Below are positions 51,801-62,487 of a stretch of 64,000 bases of DNA, piece by piece; position 1 is the stretch's first letter, and every line of letters begins with the position of its first letter. The position numbers were made by a program, and so were the translations under genes. This DNA is from Fasciolopsis buskii (Eukaryota; Platyhelminthes; Trematoda; Plagiorchiida; Fasciolidae): contig LUCM01005770.1 of assembly GCA_008360955.1 (NCBI GenBank), positions 62,001 to 126,000 of the forward strand. Reading direction: 5' to 3'. Under the pieces are notes generated by a model. The model ran no database searches. It was not told the DNA's origin and worked only from the letters and a program-made list of their open reading frames with translations.

Positions 51801-54512
51801 TCAGTGAAATGAATTGGATAAAAATTTTCCAAAATCATGCATTCCGTCATATCACTGCAAAATATTACAACTTCTCATGGTCAAACATCGTTTTGTGCCA
51901 GACTGTTGCGAGCTGACTTATTTGATTTGAAAAAAAAACAAGAAATTTTTGCCCGTGCTTTATACCCTTCTGACACGCCTTTGCATCGATTTCGCAGTCA
52001 AGCAATCTTCTGTCGCGAGGATTTCGGCTGAAATTAGTTCAGTTTTCCGCCGTGTTATAAATTAACCATACACACCAGACGTTTGACGGCCCAAAACGTT
52101 GTTGCTGCGTAAAAGTGCAACCAACTCAGAATGTCATTCGGGAAACGCGAACGTTGATAGTTATACAGAAGGGGGGATGCGGTTTTCCTGTCTTCTGTCT
52201 TCAGTCAAGCGTGCAAAATATTTCACTGCAACTTGGACATTCGGTCGAGATAGAGTAGCGTACGACAACAAATTTGTTATGGTACAACCCCGGTCTTGGC
52301 TATAGCGGTGAGATGATTTCTATTATCCAACACCCACCAAATAAAATCGTCATAGGCTAAAATTGGATTGTTCATTCCAACTGAAACATATCAATGGGAA
52401 AGTAATATTGACTGGGAGAAATGGGTTTTACACAAGAATAGATGGCGCGACCAGTTCGAATAAATCGGAGACCTATGCTGACATGTAATAGTTAGCTTTG
52501 GAAAGAAAATTGATGCATTTTCTGTTCCTCAACCAATAGAAAAATGATTTTGTTTTCTCGGATAGTTAGAAATGATTGATATCAATGAAGGCATAAATCT
52601 GATAATTGGAAAAATATACAACACGCATGAACTTTCAGTCCATCCGGTCTTCTGGAGTAGCACGCACCTCGGTACAACTGTTAGCCTTTTCAATTCATCC
52701 CTAAGACAACTATCTATCGCAAGTCCAGAATAAACTAACCACAAATGATCCCTTGTCCTGTCCAATGTGCTGGACAGATCCGTGCACGCTGCAGAAGGTT
52801 GGTGTGTTCTTGCTAAAACGAATGTCAAAGCAGACCTAAAATTCTTAACCATGCTCCCATTTCTTAAACATATCATTCCATAAGACGGTTTGCTTAACAA
52901 TGATCAGTCTATGGATAAAGGCTGAGGACAAGAAAGACTCAGGTACTCATGAACAGAGTCGGCTTCTGACTTGGAAAAACAACTTGTTCGTCATTACCTC
53001 CAGTTCACAAAGACTTGACATTCAAAGAGAATAATTGGTCTCGACAGTTGTGCAGTGCGAAAGATATGACTTTAGGCATGAAAGGGTAGCACTACCAACC
53101 GTGGATGTCTTTTGGGCGAATGATCATCTGACCCGGTCATTGGTTTTTCCATGGCCTTGGCACAACTAGATGTTGACTAGTTAGTGTTTGAGAGTTGGAA
53201 GATTGACAGTCGCCAAATTGGTGGATTTTAGTGAATCGGTAAAAACTGCTTTGAGATTTCTAGGACAACTAAAGGGTATTTGTTCATGTGAAAATTTGTC
53301 AATTACTCTCTTCCTAGATGCTCATCTCGACCTAGAGGATTTCATTTTCAACCCACTTTTTTGTGATCCTTGCCCATAATTTTGCCATTGCCACTAACCG
53401 TTACATATAGCACATTCTTGCTCTGGGATCGGTGAACTACCGTGAGAAGTTCTGAAAATCACGACGAAATCAAATAACTTTGATCCGAGAAAATTACCGG
53501 ACGTGGGGAAATGAATAATTTCAAGATTCACTTCCAAAATCTGATAATAAATTAGACGGAATAATGCGAGAAACAGCTAGAAAAACCACTTAATTATTCG
53601 GGGAGTTAATTTTATCTTAGAGTGATGACGATATCAATTCCGGGAAATGATGAAAGTGGATGGCAGCGATAGGATTCGGCAATCCCCAACGACCAAAATA
53701 ATCTTGCGAAGTTGGCAAAATTTATATTCATGACAAACCATCGATTGGTTAGTTCTCAGTGGTTCCGCACAACTGAACAACAAGTACTGAATCATCTATT
53801 TTTGTCAATAACAACATGTCTTGCCAACTACAGACTCTCAGCATAATTAAAACAATTAAAAAATTTGTTACAGTACGAAACTAAACACACGCAAAACGGA
53901 TGGTTACGCCTCATCTTTTTACCGTTCGAAAAGACGCCAGTGAAATAATCTTTTAAAGATCAAAAGATTTTGAAAAGTTTAACTCTAAAGGAGCCATTTT
54001 GCGAGTGTGACTTCTCCACCGGTTGGTGTTTGGAAAAACCGAAACCCAGTTTGGAATAGTCAGCCAGTCTCTAAGTAGCCAGGTTCATTCCAAGACAATC
54101 GGACTAACAAGTGAAAAATTACAAATTATCAAAATTCACTTATTGATTGCGAAAACTGTCTAACTGAGAAGAATTGAAAACATAAATGGAACTTCCAAAA
54201 ACATGCTTTGCTTCCGGTATTATTTGTTTGTTTGCTTCAAAACAGTTTCGTTGAACTTTTGTCATTGTTTGTTCTTTTAGTGTGCGCATTTAAAATAATC
54301 TGGTCTGTTCTAAGTACGTAAGTGATCATTTCATCAGATGGTTAGTTACGTTCATGTTTGATCAAATAAACCTTTGAAGCAGAAGATGAACAAGTCCCGG
54401 GAAGGAATATAATTAAGTAATTAACTAATCAAATAACATGCACAATGAAGCACTGTAAGTTTGACTGGCTGAAATGGGTCGACCTCGGTACAGATATGAT
54501 CAGCACATTTTA

Positions 54513-54590
54513 CGCGTGCGTGTGCGTGTGTGCGTGTGCGTGTGCATGTGCGTGTGTGTGCGTGTGTGTGCGTGTGTGTGCATGGGCGTG
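54513..54590. repeat. Imperfect (GT)n/(GC) microsatellite
   Basis: About 78 bases of alternating GT and GC steps, purine-pyrimidine alternating throughout and so potentially Z-DNA forming. It lies in the intron between Ig exons 2 and 3. Confidence 0.95.
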
Positions 54591-55674
54591 GTGACAGAGC
54601 ATCGATCAATAAAGCGCGTGTTTTGGACGGTTTTCTCGCTCGTAAAGCCATATTGGATAACAATAAGGAAAGTACGATAACATGAGATGAAACGATAAAA
54701 TTCCCGACTCCAGTCCACCGTGTTCATTTTAAAATCCCCGACGCATGTGAAACGATTTGCGAAAGTCAAATGAAATTTGGCTCCTGTTCATTCGTGAGAC
54801 ACATTTTAGCTAAGAACGGTGCAAATGAGTCGCGAATAACTTCTATTTCTGAAAACTCAAATGAGATAAAGATGTTTGCCCCTTTACTGGGCCATTCGTA
54901 AGGAGATACATTCTTTGGTTTTTGGTGTATATTTCAAACGAAAGTACTAGAACAGGGAAGTCACGACAATGGCAGGGCTAGAGTAAATTTGGTGACAGAA
55001 GACAAGGATGGATGCTTTTCTAGTGTAAAACGAATTGAAACACGTGGTGTTCTCAGAGCAAACTTCAATCGTCAATCGTGTCACGATAGAAAACATTTTA
55101 GGCATGAGTAATCAAGTGAAGACGAACAGATGGAGATAGACCAGTGTACCTGCAATGCTGAACTTGTTCCATTTTGGGAACTAAGAACGTGTTGTAAATT
55201 TATGTTCACGAAAAGCCAGTATCTGTTTACATTGTGAATGGCACTAGTGATGCTGGATCATTTGATTGCATAAATGTTCGACTGCAGCTTGAAAAGACAC
55301 GTTGGGAGGCCGAACCGGAAACACCTTGGTCGACAGTTTTGAAACCATCCATACGTGTCACATTCCGGGGTTGTCATATATGAAATGAGAGAAAACAATT
55401 AGTGATCAGAATGGGTAAATATACATATATTTTAATATGTGACGGGATTGCGAATGTAAAAATGGTCTTCCAATTAATCTAGCACATGTATTACAATGGA
55501 AATAACCTAATATCTGACAATGTGAGAACGGAAACCGTGTGCCTTTACCTATCATCGTTCTCTTCATCTTAACAATTTAAAATAATGAATATCCTCTGTA
55601 AGGTAACATCGAATGTTATTTTTGTTGACCCAGAATAGGTAACAAATATTCTTGGATGATGAACTTAAAACTCT

Positions 55675-56268
55675 TCATTTCGAGTCATAGAATGACACCT
55701 GCCAGCACAACCCAGCAGCGGTATTGCTTAAAATGTTACTTCGTGACACGCGATTACCACTCACTTCAAAAGCATAACCGGAGCTAAATAAGGCTTGACT
55801 AACCGAAAAATGTAGAACACAAAACGAATACATATAGTCTGTAATTGTCTGAAACACTGCAAATAAATGACTTTGGAAGAAACCAGTACAGTGCAGTGTA
55901 AAAGTCTGTGTTCCTTGGAAAACTTTTCCCCCATAATGTCTTATGGAGCGTAAAAGTAGTATCGTTAACACCACCATAACACTAGCCGTGTAAACCGTGG
56001 TAAATGAGGTAATAATACCAGTAATAATAATAATAAAATTAATATTGGCTGTGTACCAAACATTCCAAGTATTGTTAGGAGTAGTGGTCTTCGTTTTGAC
56101 GTTGACTTCGATAGTTCTGTTCCCACATATGTTGTTCTCAGTTATTTCTGTGATGCAAGCCGTATCGACAGGAGTAACACTATTATTCAATATAATACTA
56201 TCATTTTTGTTTTCTATTGTAAACAAGTAAATGATTCTCATTCGATTTGAGGCAAATGTCGTCCACAT
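55675..56268 (-). CDS. Possible small membrane protein, nested in a receptor intron
   Basis: An ATG-started 197-residue frame I do not recognise. The first 75 residues hold three N-glycosylation sequons (N28, N50, N65) and cysteines at 38 and 48. A strongly hydrophobic stretch follows (about 77-106), then a basic R-S-I-R-H-Y-G-G-K, the order of an outside-in single-pass protein. The C-terminal half has another weakly hydrophobic region around 127-160. No signal peptide is visible at the N-terminus. It lies antisense inside the 13.8-kb intron between Ig exons 2 and 3. AT-rich TAA-type repeats underlie part of it and the + strand is open there too (55997-56230), so it may be chance. Confidence 0.22.
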   Translation of the reverse strand: MWTTFASNRMRIIYLFTIENKNDSIILNNSVTPVDTACITEITENNICGNRTIEVNVKTKTTTPNNTWNVWYTANINFIIIITGIITSFTTVYTASVMVVLTILLLRSIRHYGGKVFQGTQTFTLHCTGFFQSHLFAVFQTITDYMYSFCVLHFSVSQALFSSGYAFEVSGNRVSRSNILSNTAAGLCWQVSFYDSK

Positions 56269-58744
56269 TCCAAGTTGTCAGACATTTTAGATCAATTTTG
56301 AGCTTGGTCTACCTACTTTGAATGGAACGAGATAAAATATCTTTTCAACCTTATCAAAATACAGTATATTCAAAAATAGGGTTGTACGGGGCATTACGTT
56401 GTTGCAGTGCATGCTGGCCCTTGTTATCATTCATTGGAATCGGTGACATAATGATCAATCAGATCTGCGTGCTTGGGATCGTGCCACGGGGATCGATATG
56501 GCACATCTCTGCTTCCATGTTTGTACTGAACATTTGGCTTGCTGCGTCACACATAGAATAAATGTAGCATGACAGAACAATAGAAAATAATTGCAAACCC
56601 GTTATAAATGTTCCGGAATCTCAGACTCTTTAAAAAATAGTTTGCCCTTATAGTCAGCCAGGACTGTTCCGTTCGATTTTCGGCGGAAATATCCATAACA
56701 CGGTTTCCAGTACAATATATGAAGTTGCGTCACCTCCGGTCGCATGTGTGCACTCACATAAAGACACTAGGCTCTTCAGTGTGCCTATCACAACATTGCA
56801 TGATTTTTAATCGTTCCGTCAATGATGCTGGATGATTGTAGACTGCCGACAGAAATGCAATTTATCGATAAAACCAAAGAAAATTTCGTTGACTGAGCTT
56901 CTGAGGTCGCCCGCTCGATCAAGGGTGCGATAAAACGTTCATTTCTTACCTATTCATGTAAGCTTTCTAATGAACGACCATGCATTACTTAAAAGTAACT
57001 TCCTGCAGAGTCGATTGAGCACTCGAAATAAAGCCTAAAAGCATTCTCAACTAATTGAATCTCGTTCCCGCTCTAGTGCAAATTATATAAAATTCTTTTA
57101 TCCATCTGAGAATTAGATGTTGATGCTAAGGTTGCATCGATCTTTATGACCAGACGAAACATCCGCTAACTGAAAAACAGCCAAAGTGAAGGTAATGCAC
57201 CGACCCAGATGTGACCAGTATTGATTATCTTGTCATCGTGTTTCAACAGATTGTCACGAGACCAACGTCTTGTACTCGTTTCCACATCAGTCAGATGCAC
57301 ACGCCCTTAAACACATGCATAAAAAGACACTATCTTCCGCCTGATTGAGCCATTTCAAACCGAGGTTGTGGATGTCTCCACATTTATCCCTCACCCCCTC
57401 CCTGATGCGGCTGTCTTCTAGTCACCGGACTAGCTACGGACCTAGGAGTAAGAAATCACACAAGTATGGTCTATTCCTTTGACACCACCATCGAAGACAG
57501 AAAGAGAAAAACAGAATGTCGAAAGATTCCGACCAAAAGCAGAACAGGGAACAGCAACGCAATTGATGTCACTAGGTTACAAAGATTTATTGTGCTCAAA
57601 GGAACCGGGCACGTCAAAATAGCCCAGAATAATCAAACATAAACAAGTAAAAACCAAATCCGCGCATTATACCTGCATCTGTCATTTGGGTTGTAGATTT
57701 CAATGGAAGTAATCACGGACAAACTCACCTTCTTCTCCTCCTAGTTCCAATCGTAAACTAATCGACACTCGAGGTGTTTTTTCATACTTCATGTGGTCTG
57801 ATAAAGCTAGAGTAGGAATACGAATCAATCTGAGTTGTTTGAAATTGATCACCTGGGCTAGTCACGTGCACAAGTTCCACGAGCATTATCCTTCAAATTG
57901 GGCAGAGCATGGCGAGGTAATCATGTCAGAGTTCACCTCTCGCGACAATTCATTATGCTGTACAGATAAGGGAAACTGCGTAAAAATCGATTTGATGTAT
58001 ATGTTTTGTAGTATGATGGACCCAGTCTGCTGCCGGTAAATTTCCTGATTGTTACCAATAATTTGACTGAATTTTCGTTCCCGTACTTTCTTCATACATC
58101 GTTTGTCATATATTGTCATATATTATTGTCGAACCAATAGTCTGCTCATTAATAGTCCAATGTAGACAAAAGGTGGTTACTTCGCATGACTGCCCAACTC
58201 ACTCGGACGCCGTGTAAAACTACTCACTGCTCACTGCTAAATGAGCTCATGTGTACTGCACACTCGGTGGCGCTAATTTTAGAGTCATCTTGATATGTGC
58301 TCCTTATTTATTTGGCACTTATCTTGAAGTACATTTGTTCCAAATCGAGAACTTTGCTTTCATATTACAAACGACGGCAGAGACGAAATCAATTAGATAG
58401 GGATCATTCAAGCAACCCAGAGTGGTTGTTTGACATTAACACATTCGAGTGACCACTTACCGAACTTCTTTTATAGTAGTTTGGAGGCAATTTAGTATCC
58501 GTGGTAAAAATGTTGCTGACTGACTCAGCATTTGCTGACCAGTATTTTGACTTGGTTACTCACACCGTTCCCAACGCTGGTAACCTACTCCATCGTTCAA
58601 ATTTGAAGATCATCAGACCAACAATCTGACAGCGTCGTCCGCTCACATGATGCAGTTTCAGCTTGCTCGAGTTCAAAACAACCCACGTTTCGTCTTTTGC
58701 AGGATGACAGAAACTCAAACAGTAGTACTGTTTGATAAAACTCA

Positions 58745-59056
58745 TTTAAAATAATTCGAGTTCCCCAGTTAGACGGACCTCTCGACCAGGGACAAACGGT
58801 TAACATCCGAACGGTTGTCGTGGCCCTTCCTGGTCCGACTCCCCTCATTGATGGTCACACTTCCATATGGCAACGTGTCTGGCCGCAAGCACTTTTCCTG
58901 AGATATTTTACATTTGGAAGTTTGGCAGATTTTGGTACACGTAGAATCGATCCATTTGTGAAACGCCTTTGATCACTGCGGGATCCGAACCCAAGCGTAG
59001 ACAGGAGCCACACATTCGTAGCACGTGTCCTCCGTCAGCTAAGCTACCAGGCCGTA
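58745..59056 (-). repeat. tRNA-headed interspersed repeat (SINE-like)
   Basis: On the - strand the segment starts near 59054 with TGGTAGCTTAGCTGACGGAG, which resembles a tRNA A box and D arm. About 50 bases later comes GGGTTCGGATCCCGC (58978-58992), a good B box. It continues into an unrelated body to roughly 58745. The order is that of a tRNA-derived SINE. It is not a functional tRNA because no acceptor stem closes. The 3' limit is uncertain. Confidence 0.5.
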
Positions 59057-59730
59057 TCAAACGGCGTTCGAACAATATAACTAAGGGTTAACAATTACCC
59101 GGTCAGAATGAATAAGTACATGACTACCATTACAATGAACCTCTTACTATTTGACTCCCACAGAAAAATTGTCACGTGAATCAAGCAAAATTCACTAACT
59201 GGGATTCACGGGCATCACTGATTACTAGGTTTGATTGGCAGATTTTGACAAATGAAACATTGATTCAACGGTGAAGTCTTCGACCTCTGCGGGATTCACA
59301 TCCACTCCTGGAAGTAAGCGAAGTATTTAAATGTCTTCCAATAAAGGAATTAAAAACAATTAGGCTAAAAAGCACCACTGTTCAGAGTTATCATCCGACA
59401 GAATTTAATAAAGACCACATAAATTTGACAATCATTCATTTAAAATTCCGGAACAGTCGGATTCAAATTTTCGGGTTCACTAACTGCCGCGCACAGTTTA
59501 AACGAATTCACAGTATTTTGAAGTGTTTCATCTCTCCATTTGTCCCCTAACGCCTAAATTCGAGTGAATCCCGTAACCATTATTTAACGAATTTTCGAAT
59601 ACGAAGGGAGCAAATTTACAAACTCGCAATGATCAGAGAAAACAAATGCTGAAATAGGTGAAATTCAACTCCCGATTTCGTACTACCACAATTTCTGCAA
59701 CTGTTAGTTTTGGTCACTATAATATATTAC

Positions 59731-59763
59731 GCATTAAAAAATGGTAAAGCTCCAGGTCCATAA
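59731..59763 (+). mobile_element. Very short possible non-LTR reverse transcriptase relic
   Basis: Ten codons read A-L-K-N-G-K-A-P-G-P and then a stop. This is the start of the well-known L-K-x-G-K-A-P-G-P-D-G motif of non-LTR reverse transcriptases. Nothing recognisable flanks it, so it is either a tiny relic or coincidence. Confidence 0.28.
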
Positions 59764-61168
59764 ACGATTGTTTCCATGTAAACGGTTACGCAGTTGGTTG
59801 TTTGTTTCCCTTCATTAATCAACAGTTTGGACATCGTCAGCTACTTGAAAACGCGGCTGCCGTTGTCCAGAACCGGGCAAGTAGGGAAATTCACCATGGC
59901 GCATAATTGCACTGATAGCAATCTCTGCATGAATCTGGTGAAAAAGAAATAAACGAGGAAAAATTTTGTTCACAGTTGGCCAGTTATTCCAACCAGTTTG
60001 ATATTTATCGAATGTTACCCAACCAGAACAGCTGCAGTTTCGTTCGAGGGGAGTTGGAAAGCGAAGCGAGGGGTGGAGAAAGAAAATCAGGCGCCCAAAA
60101 TTATTATCCCAGTCACAAATTGACATTACAGATCAATAAAGGTAGGCCAAGAAGGGGATGCAAGTTCCGTGTTCTATTCTCATGTTTTATTCAACATCGG
60201 TCTGAGAGAGTTACCAACAAATAGGGTTGGCGATAGCCGTCGTAATTATTCGCTAGTACTCCTGTCCACTGGAAAAGTTGTCCCGAACAGTTTTTGGAAG
60301 AACTAGAAAAAATGTTTCAATTCAGTTTCACTTGCTAACTATTCTGCACCCAGTTGCGTTCGTGTGACCTCAATGAGAACATTATTGCATTGTTATCTGC
60401 TCTGTTAATGGTTTATCAACCCATAGGTATTCACAAAGTAGGACAACGAATTCTCACGTTCATTCCCACAGGAACTGGTTATCCACGGATTAGAGATTTT
60501 CGAACACATCACACGGTAGCTTGAAAAATCTCTAGGTTGTACGATTTTAGTTTTTCGATACGGAGATACGTTAACGGTTCGCATGCAAACAAAGCCCCGT
60601 GACTGGGATCAGTCTAAACCGAAACTGTCCGTTGTTTCATTGCCTGAAATGAGAAGATGCGAGAAGTTTCTCACTTGCGCCCGGTATTTTTTTAGATTTT
60701 CATCAGCTGCAGTGGCAACCTGCACGATTGAATCTGATGAGATGGGTGAGATATGGGGGAAGAAACCGATTCAATGGCTGCAGTTTCCGGGATAGTAGAC
60801 ATAACTCACAGCAATCAAATACTGATTGAACCTTTAGTGAACCGGATTGGTTTCATCTAACGGTACATGATCACTCTTTTTGTCAGCTGTGATTTTATCA
60901 TTGGTTTGTCCACCTGGAGATACCTCGTGTTGGACTAGTGAGATAATTCAAATATCTACATCCTTACCTTTTGATTTCAGTGAATTGTTTTTTCATGCTG
61001 GGATTAGTCAGACCAGAATGCCTGTCCGCAGAAAGAAAAAACTAAACTCCCTCCTATTCCGAACAAGGTAGGACCAAACAAGCATTTCTTACAATTGTGT
61101 TAGCAATAAAGAATTGAATCTAGCACAAATAATGTTGGATGCCAGTATGCCGTCATTGGAAAACCTCA

Positions 61169-61200
61169 TATATATATATATATATATACGTATATATATT
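61169..61200. repeat. (TA)n tract at SINE tail
   Basis: TA repeat with one ACG interruption that abuts the - strand SINE-like copy at 61201, so probably its tail. Confidence 0.9.
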
Positions 61201-61349
61201 AGGAAACCATGGAAGCACTGTACAGTTGTTTCATCCAGCTTGTTAGGAATTATCAGCAAGGCATATCTACCACGCTCGAACTGGGACGAACGATTATGAG
61301 TCGAGCGCCTTAGCCCATTTACTCGTGCGGGCAGATTCTTAATGGCTTG
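61201..61349 (-). repeat. tRNA-derived SINE-like repeat, copy 1
   Basis: Read on the - strand this begins with a tRNA-like head: G-G-G-C-T-A-A-G-G-C-G-C-T-C-G-A-C-T-C resembles the A box and D arm of leucine/serine tRNAs, and A-G-T-T-C-G-A-G-C-G-T-G-G resembles a B box. A tail including CTGTACAGTGCTTCCATGG follows. A second copy lies 140 bases away in the opposite orientation. The TA repeat at 61169-61200 directly abuts the 3' end, as is common for SINE tails. Confidence 0.7.
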
Positions 61350-61490
61350 TTGAATGTCACCACGCGATTTTGCACCTATCCTTCTGGCAGAGAATTTATT
61401 TACTAGTAGGGATCGATTGTTGTGCATCAGCGACGTGGCCATGCATATCGTGACGCAATGGGTGCGAACGTCATTATGGTCAGATTACAG

Positions 61491-61651
61491 CAGACATTGA
61501 GGACCTGTCGGTGGGTATTGGGTTAAGGCGTTCGACTCAGAATCGTTTCGGTTCCGGGTTTCGCGTCCAGTTTCGAGCGTGGTAAGTATGCACTGCTTGT
61601 TATTCCTCAGCGGCATGAAAACAGACTGTACAGTGCTTCCGTGGTTTCTTA
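61491..61651 (+). repeat. tRNA-derived SINE-like repeat, copy 2
   Basis: Same element as 61201-61349 but on the + strand: GGGTTAAGGCGTTCGACTC, then AGTTTCGAGCGTGGTA, then CTGTACAGTGCTTCCGTGG. It carries about 17 extra bases between the D-arm-like and B-box-like parts. The two copies differ at many sites, so they inserted independently rather than by a recent local inversion. Confidence 0.7.
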
Positions 61652-62316
61652 ATGGTGAGTTGAGCTTTGATATCAGGTGGTGAATTATTTTGATGAAGAA
61701 CACTTCGTCTTCTGCTACTAACACAATATAATTATATATATACAATAATCTGAAATCGGATAACCTTAAATAATTATGGTGCAAACTAGAAGCGTTCTTG
61801 TTCGTTATCACATCTTGGAAAAGCGATTGCTGCGAGAAAGCAGTGAATTGACTGCCAAACTATTGAGATCGATAAATCGTGGTTCTGTGTGATCGAGCAT
61901 AGGGTTGAAAATTCTTTCAAATTACTTTAAATACCAGTCCTTTTGAAACCAATTACATACTCGCAAATTTGGAAATTCACAGAAGCTTCTGACGACTACT
62001 GAAGATCTCAGATTTTGAAGGATTAAATGAGCCATTTGAAGAAAATACTCCTCTTTAGAGCGGATTGTTTTGGGTAAAGCAGAATATTTCTTTTGTCCTT
62101 CGCAATCGACCGGATTGCTGCTAGGTCAAATTGAGATCGATGTGTTGCCAGTCTCGTTCAGTATTTGAATCTGATTCAAATTACCAAATCGATCAGAAAT
62201 AATTATTTTGGTTTGTCTGTTTGAAAGGACCGATATCACGCGGTCAACTTCTCAATTTTCTGTTGTTAACGAGTCATATTTCTTTGTCCTTCTGTTCTAA
62301 CCCCTTACGTTTCCAG

Positions 62317-62487
62317 CTGCTCCTTCCGGTTACCCGCAGTTTTTGAACTCTTTCTCTGTGATTGTCGCTAAAAAGAATGCCGGTGTGGAACTGGAGTGCC
62401 GAGCCAGTGGGGACCCACAACCGGAGATAGACTGGTACAAAAATAGCGTTCCCGTCGATCTGACCAATCCGCGATTCGAAAAGCTTG
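62317..62487 (+). CDS. LAR-type receptor tyrosine phosphatase, exon coding first half of Ig domain 2
   Basis: Third exon of the same receptor. The acceptor is TTTCCAG after a pyrimidine-rich stretch and the donor is TTG|GTGAGT. It is 171 bases, entering in phase 1 and leaving in phase 1. The linker P-S-G-Y-P aligns with P-S-G-F-P between Ig1 and Ig2 of vertebrate LAR proteins, the feature that best separates this from other Ig proteins. The Ig2 first cysteine is codon 27 (62397-62399) and the core tryptophan codon 39, followed by Y-K-N-S-V-P-V-D, close to W-F-K-D-F-L-P-V-D of the family. The exon stops just after R-F-E-K-L, about where vertebrate LAR genes insert the small alternative exon meA in Ig2. 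The second half of Ig2 is not found before the window ends. The intron before it is 13,782 bases. Confidence 0.87.

Larger units (their letters stand above)
48535..62316 (+). other. Intron between Ig1 and Ig2 exons
   Basis: 13,782 bases in phase 1. Contains the ATGG and GT microsatellites, a possible nested - strand membrane-protein ORF, the tRNA-headed repeat at 58745, the short RT relic at 59731 and the inverted SINE-like pair at 61201-61651. Confidence 0.8.

Noticed and set aside
54421..54769. Frames of alternating valine-cysteine or threonine-histidine
   Set aside because: Translation of the GT/GC microsatellite.
55997..56230. Very hydrophobic 77-residue frame on the + strand
   Set aside because: Overlaps the - strand candidate and looks like the antisense of its Asn/Thr/Ile codons; no start context or domain.
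60728..60765. CTGATGAG...GAAAC as a hammerhead ribozyme core
   Set aside because: The bases between the two core boxes cannot form stem II. No other convincing hammerhead core was found near the Penelope-like ORF, where one might be expected.
41799..62487. Identity as titin/twitchin, contactin or another I-set protein
   Set aside because: Single Ig domains would allow it, but the P-S-G-Y-P linker, the acidic run before it and the W-Y-K-N-S-V-P-V-D segment fit LAR-type receptors best. The phosphatase part is outside the window, so the call stays a family-level inference.
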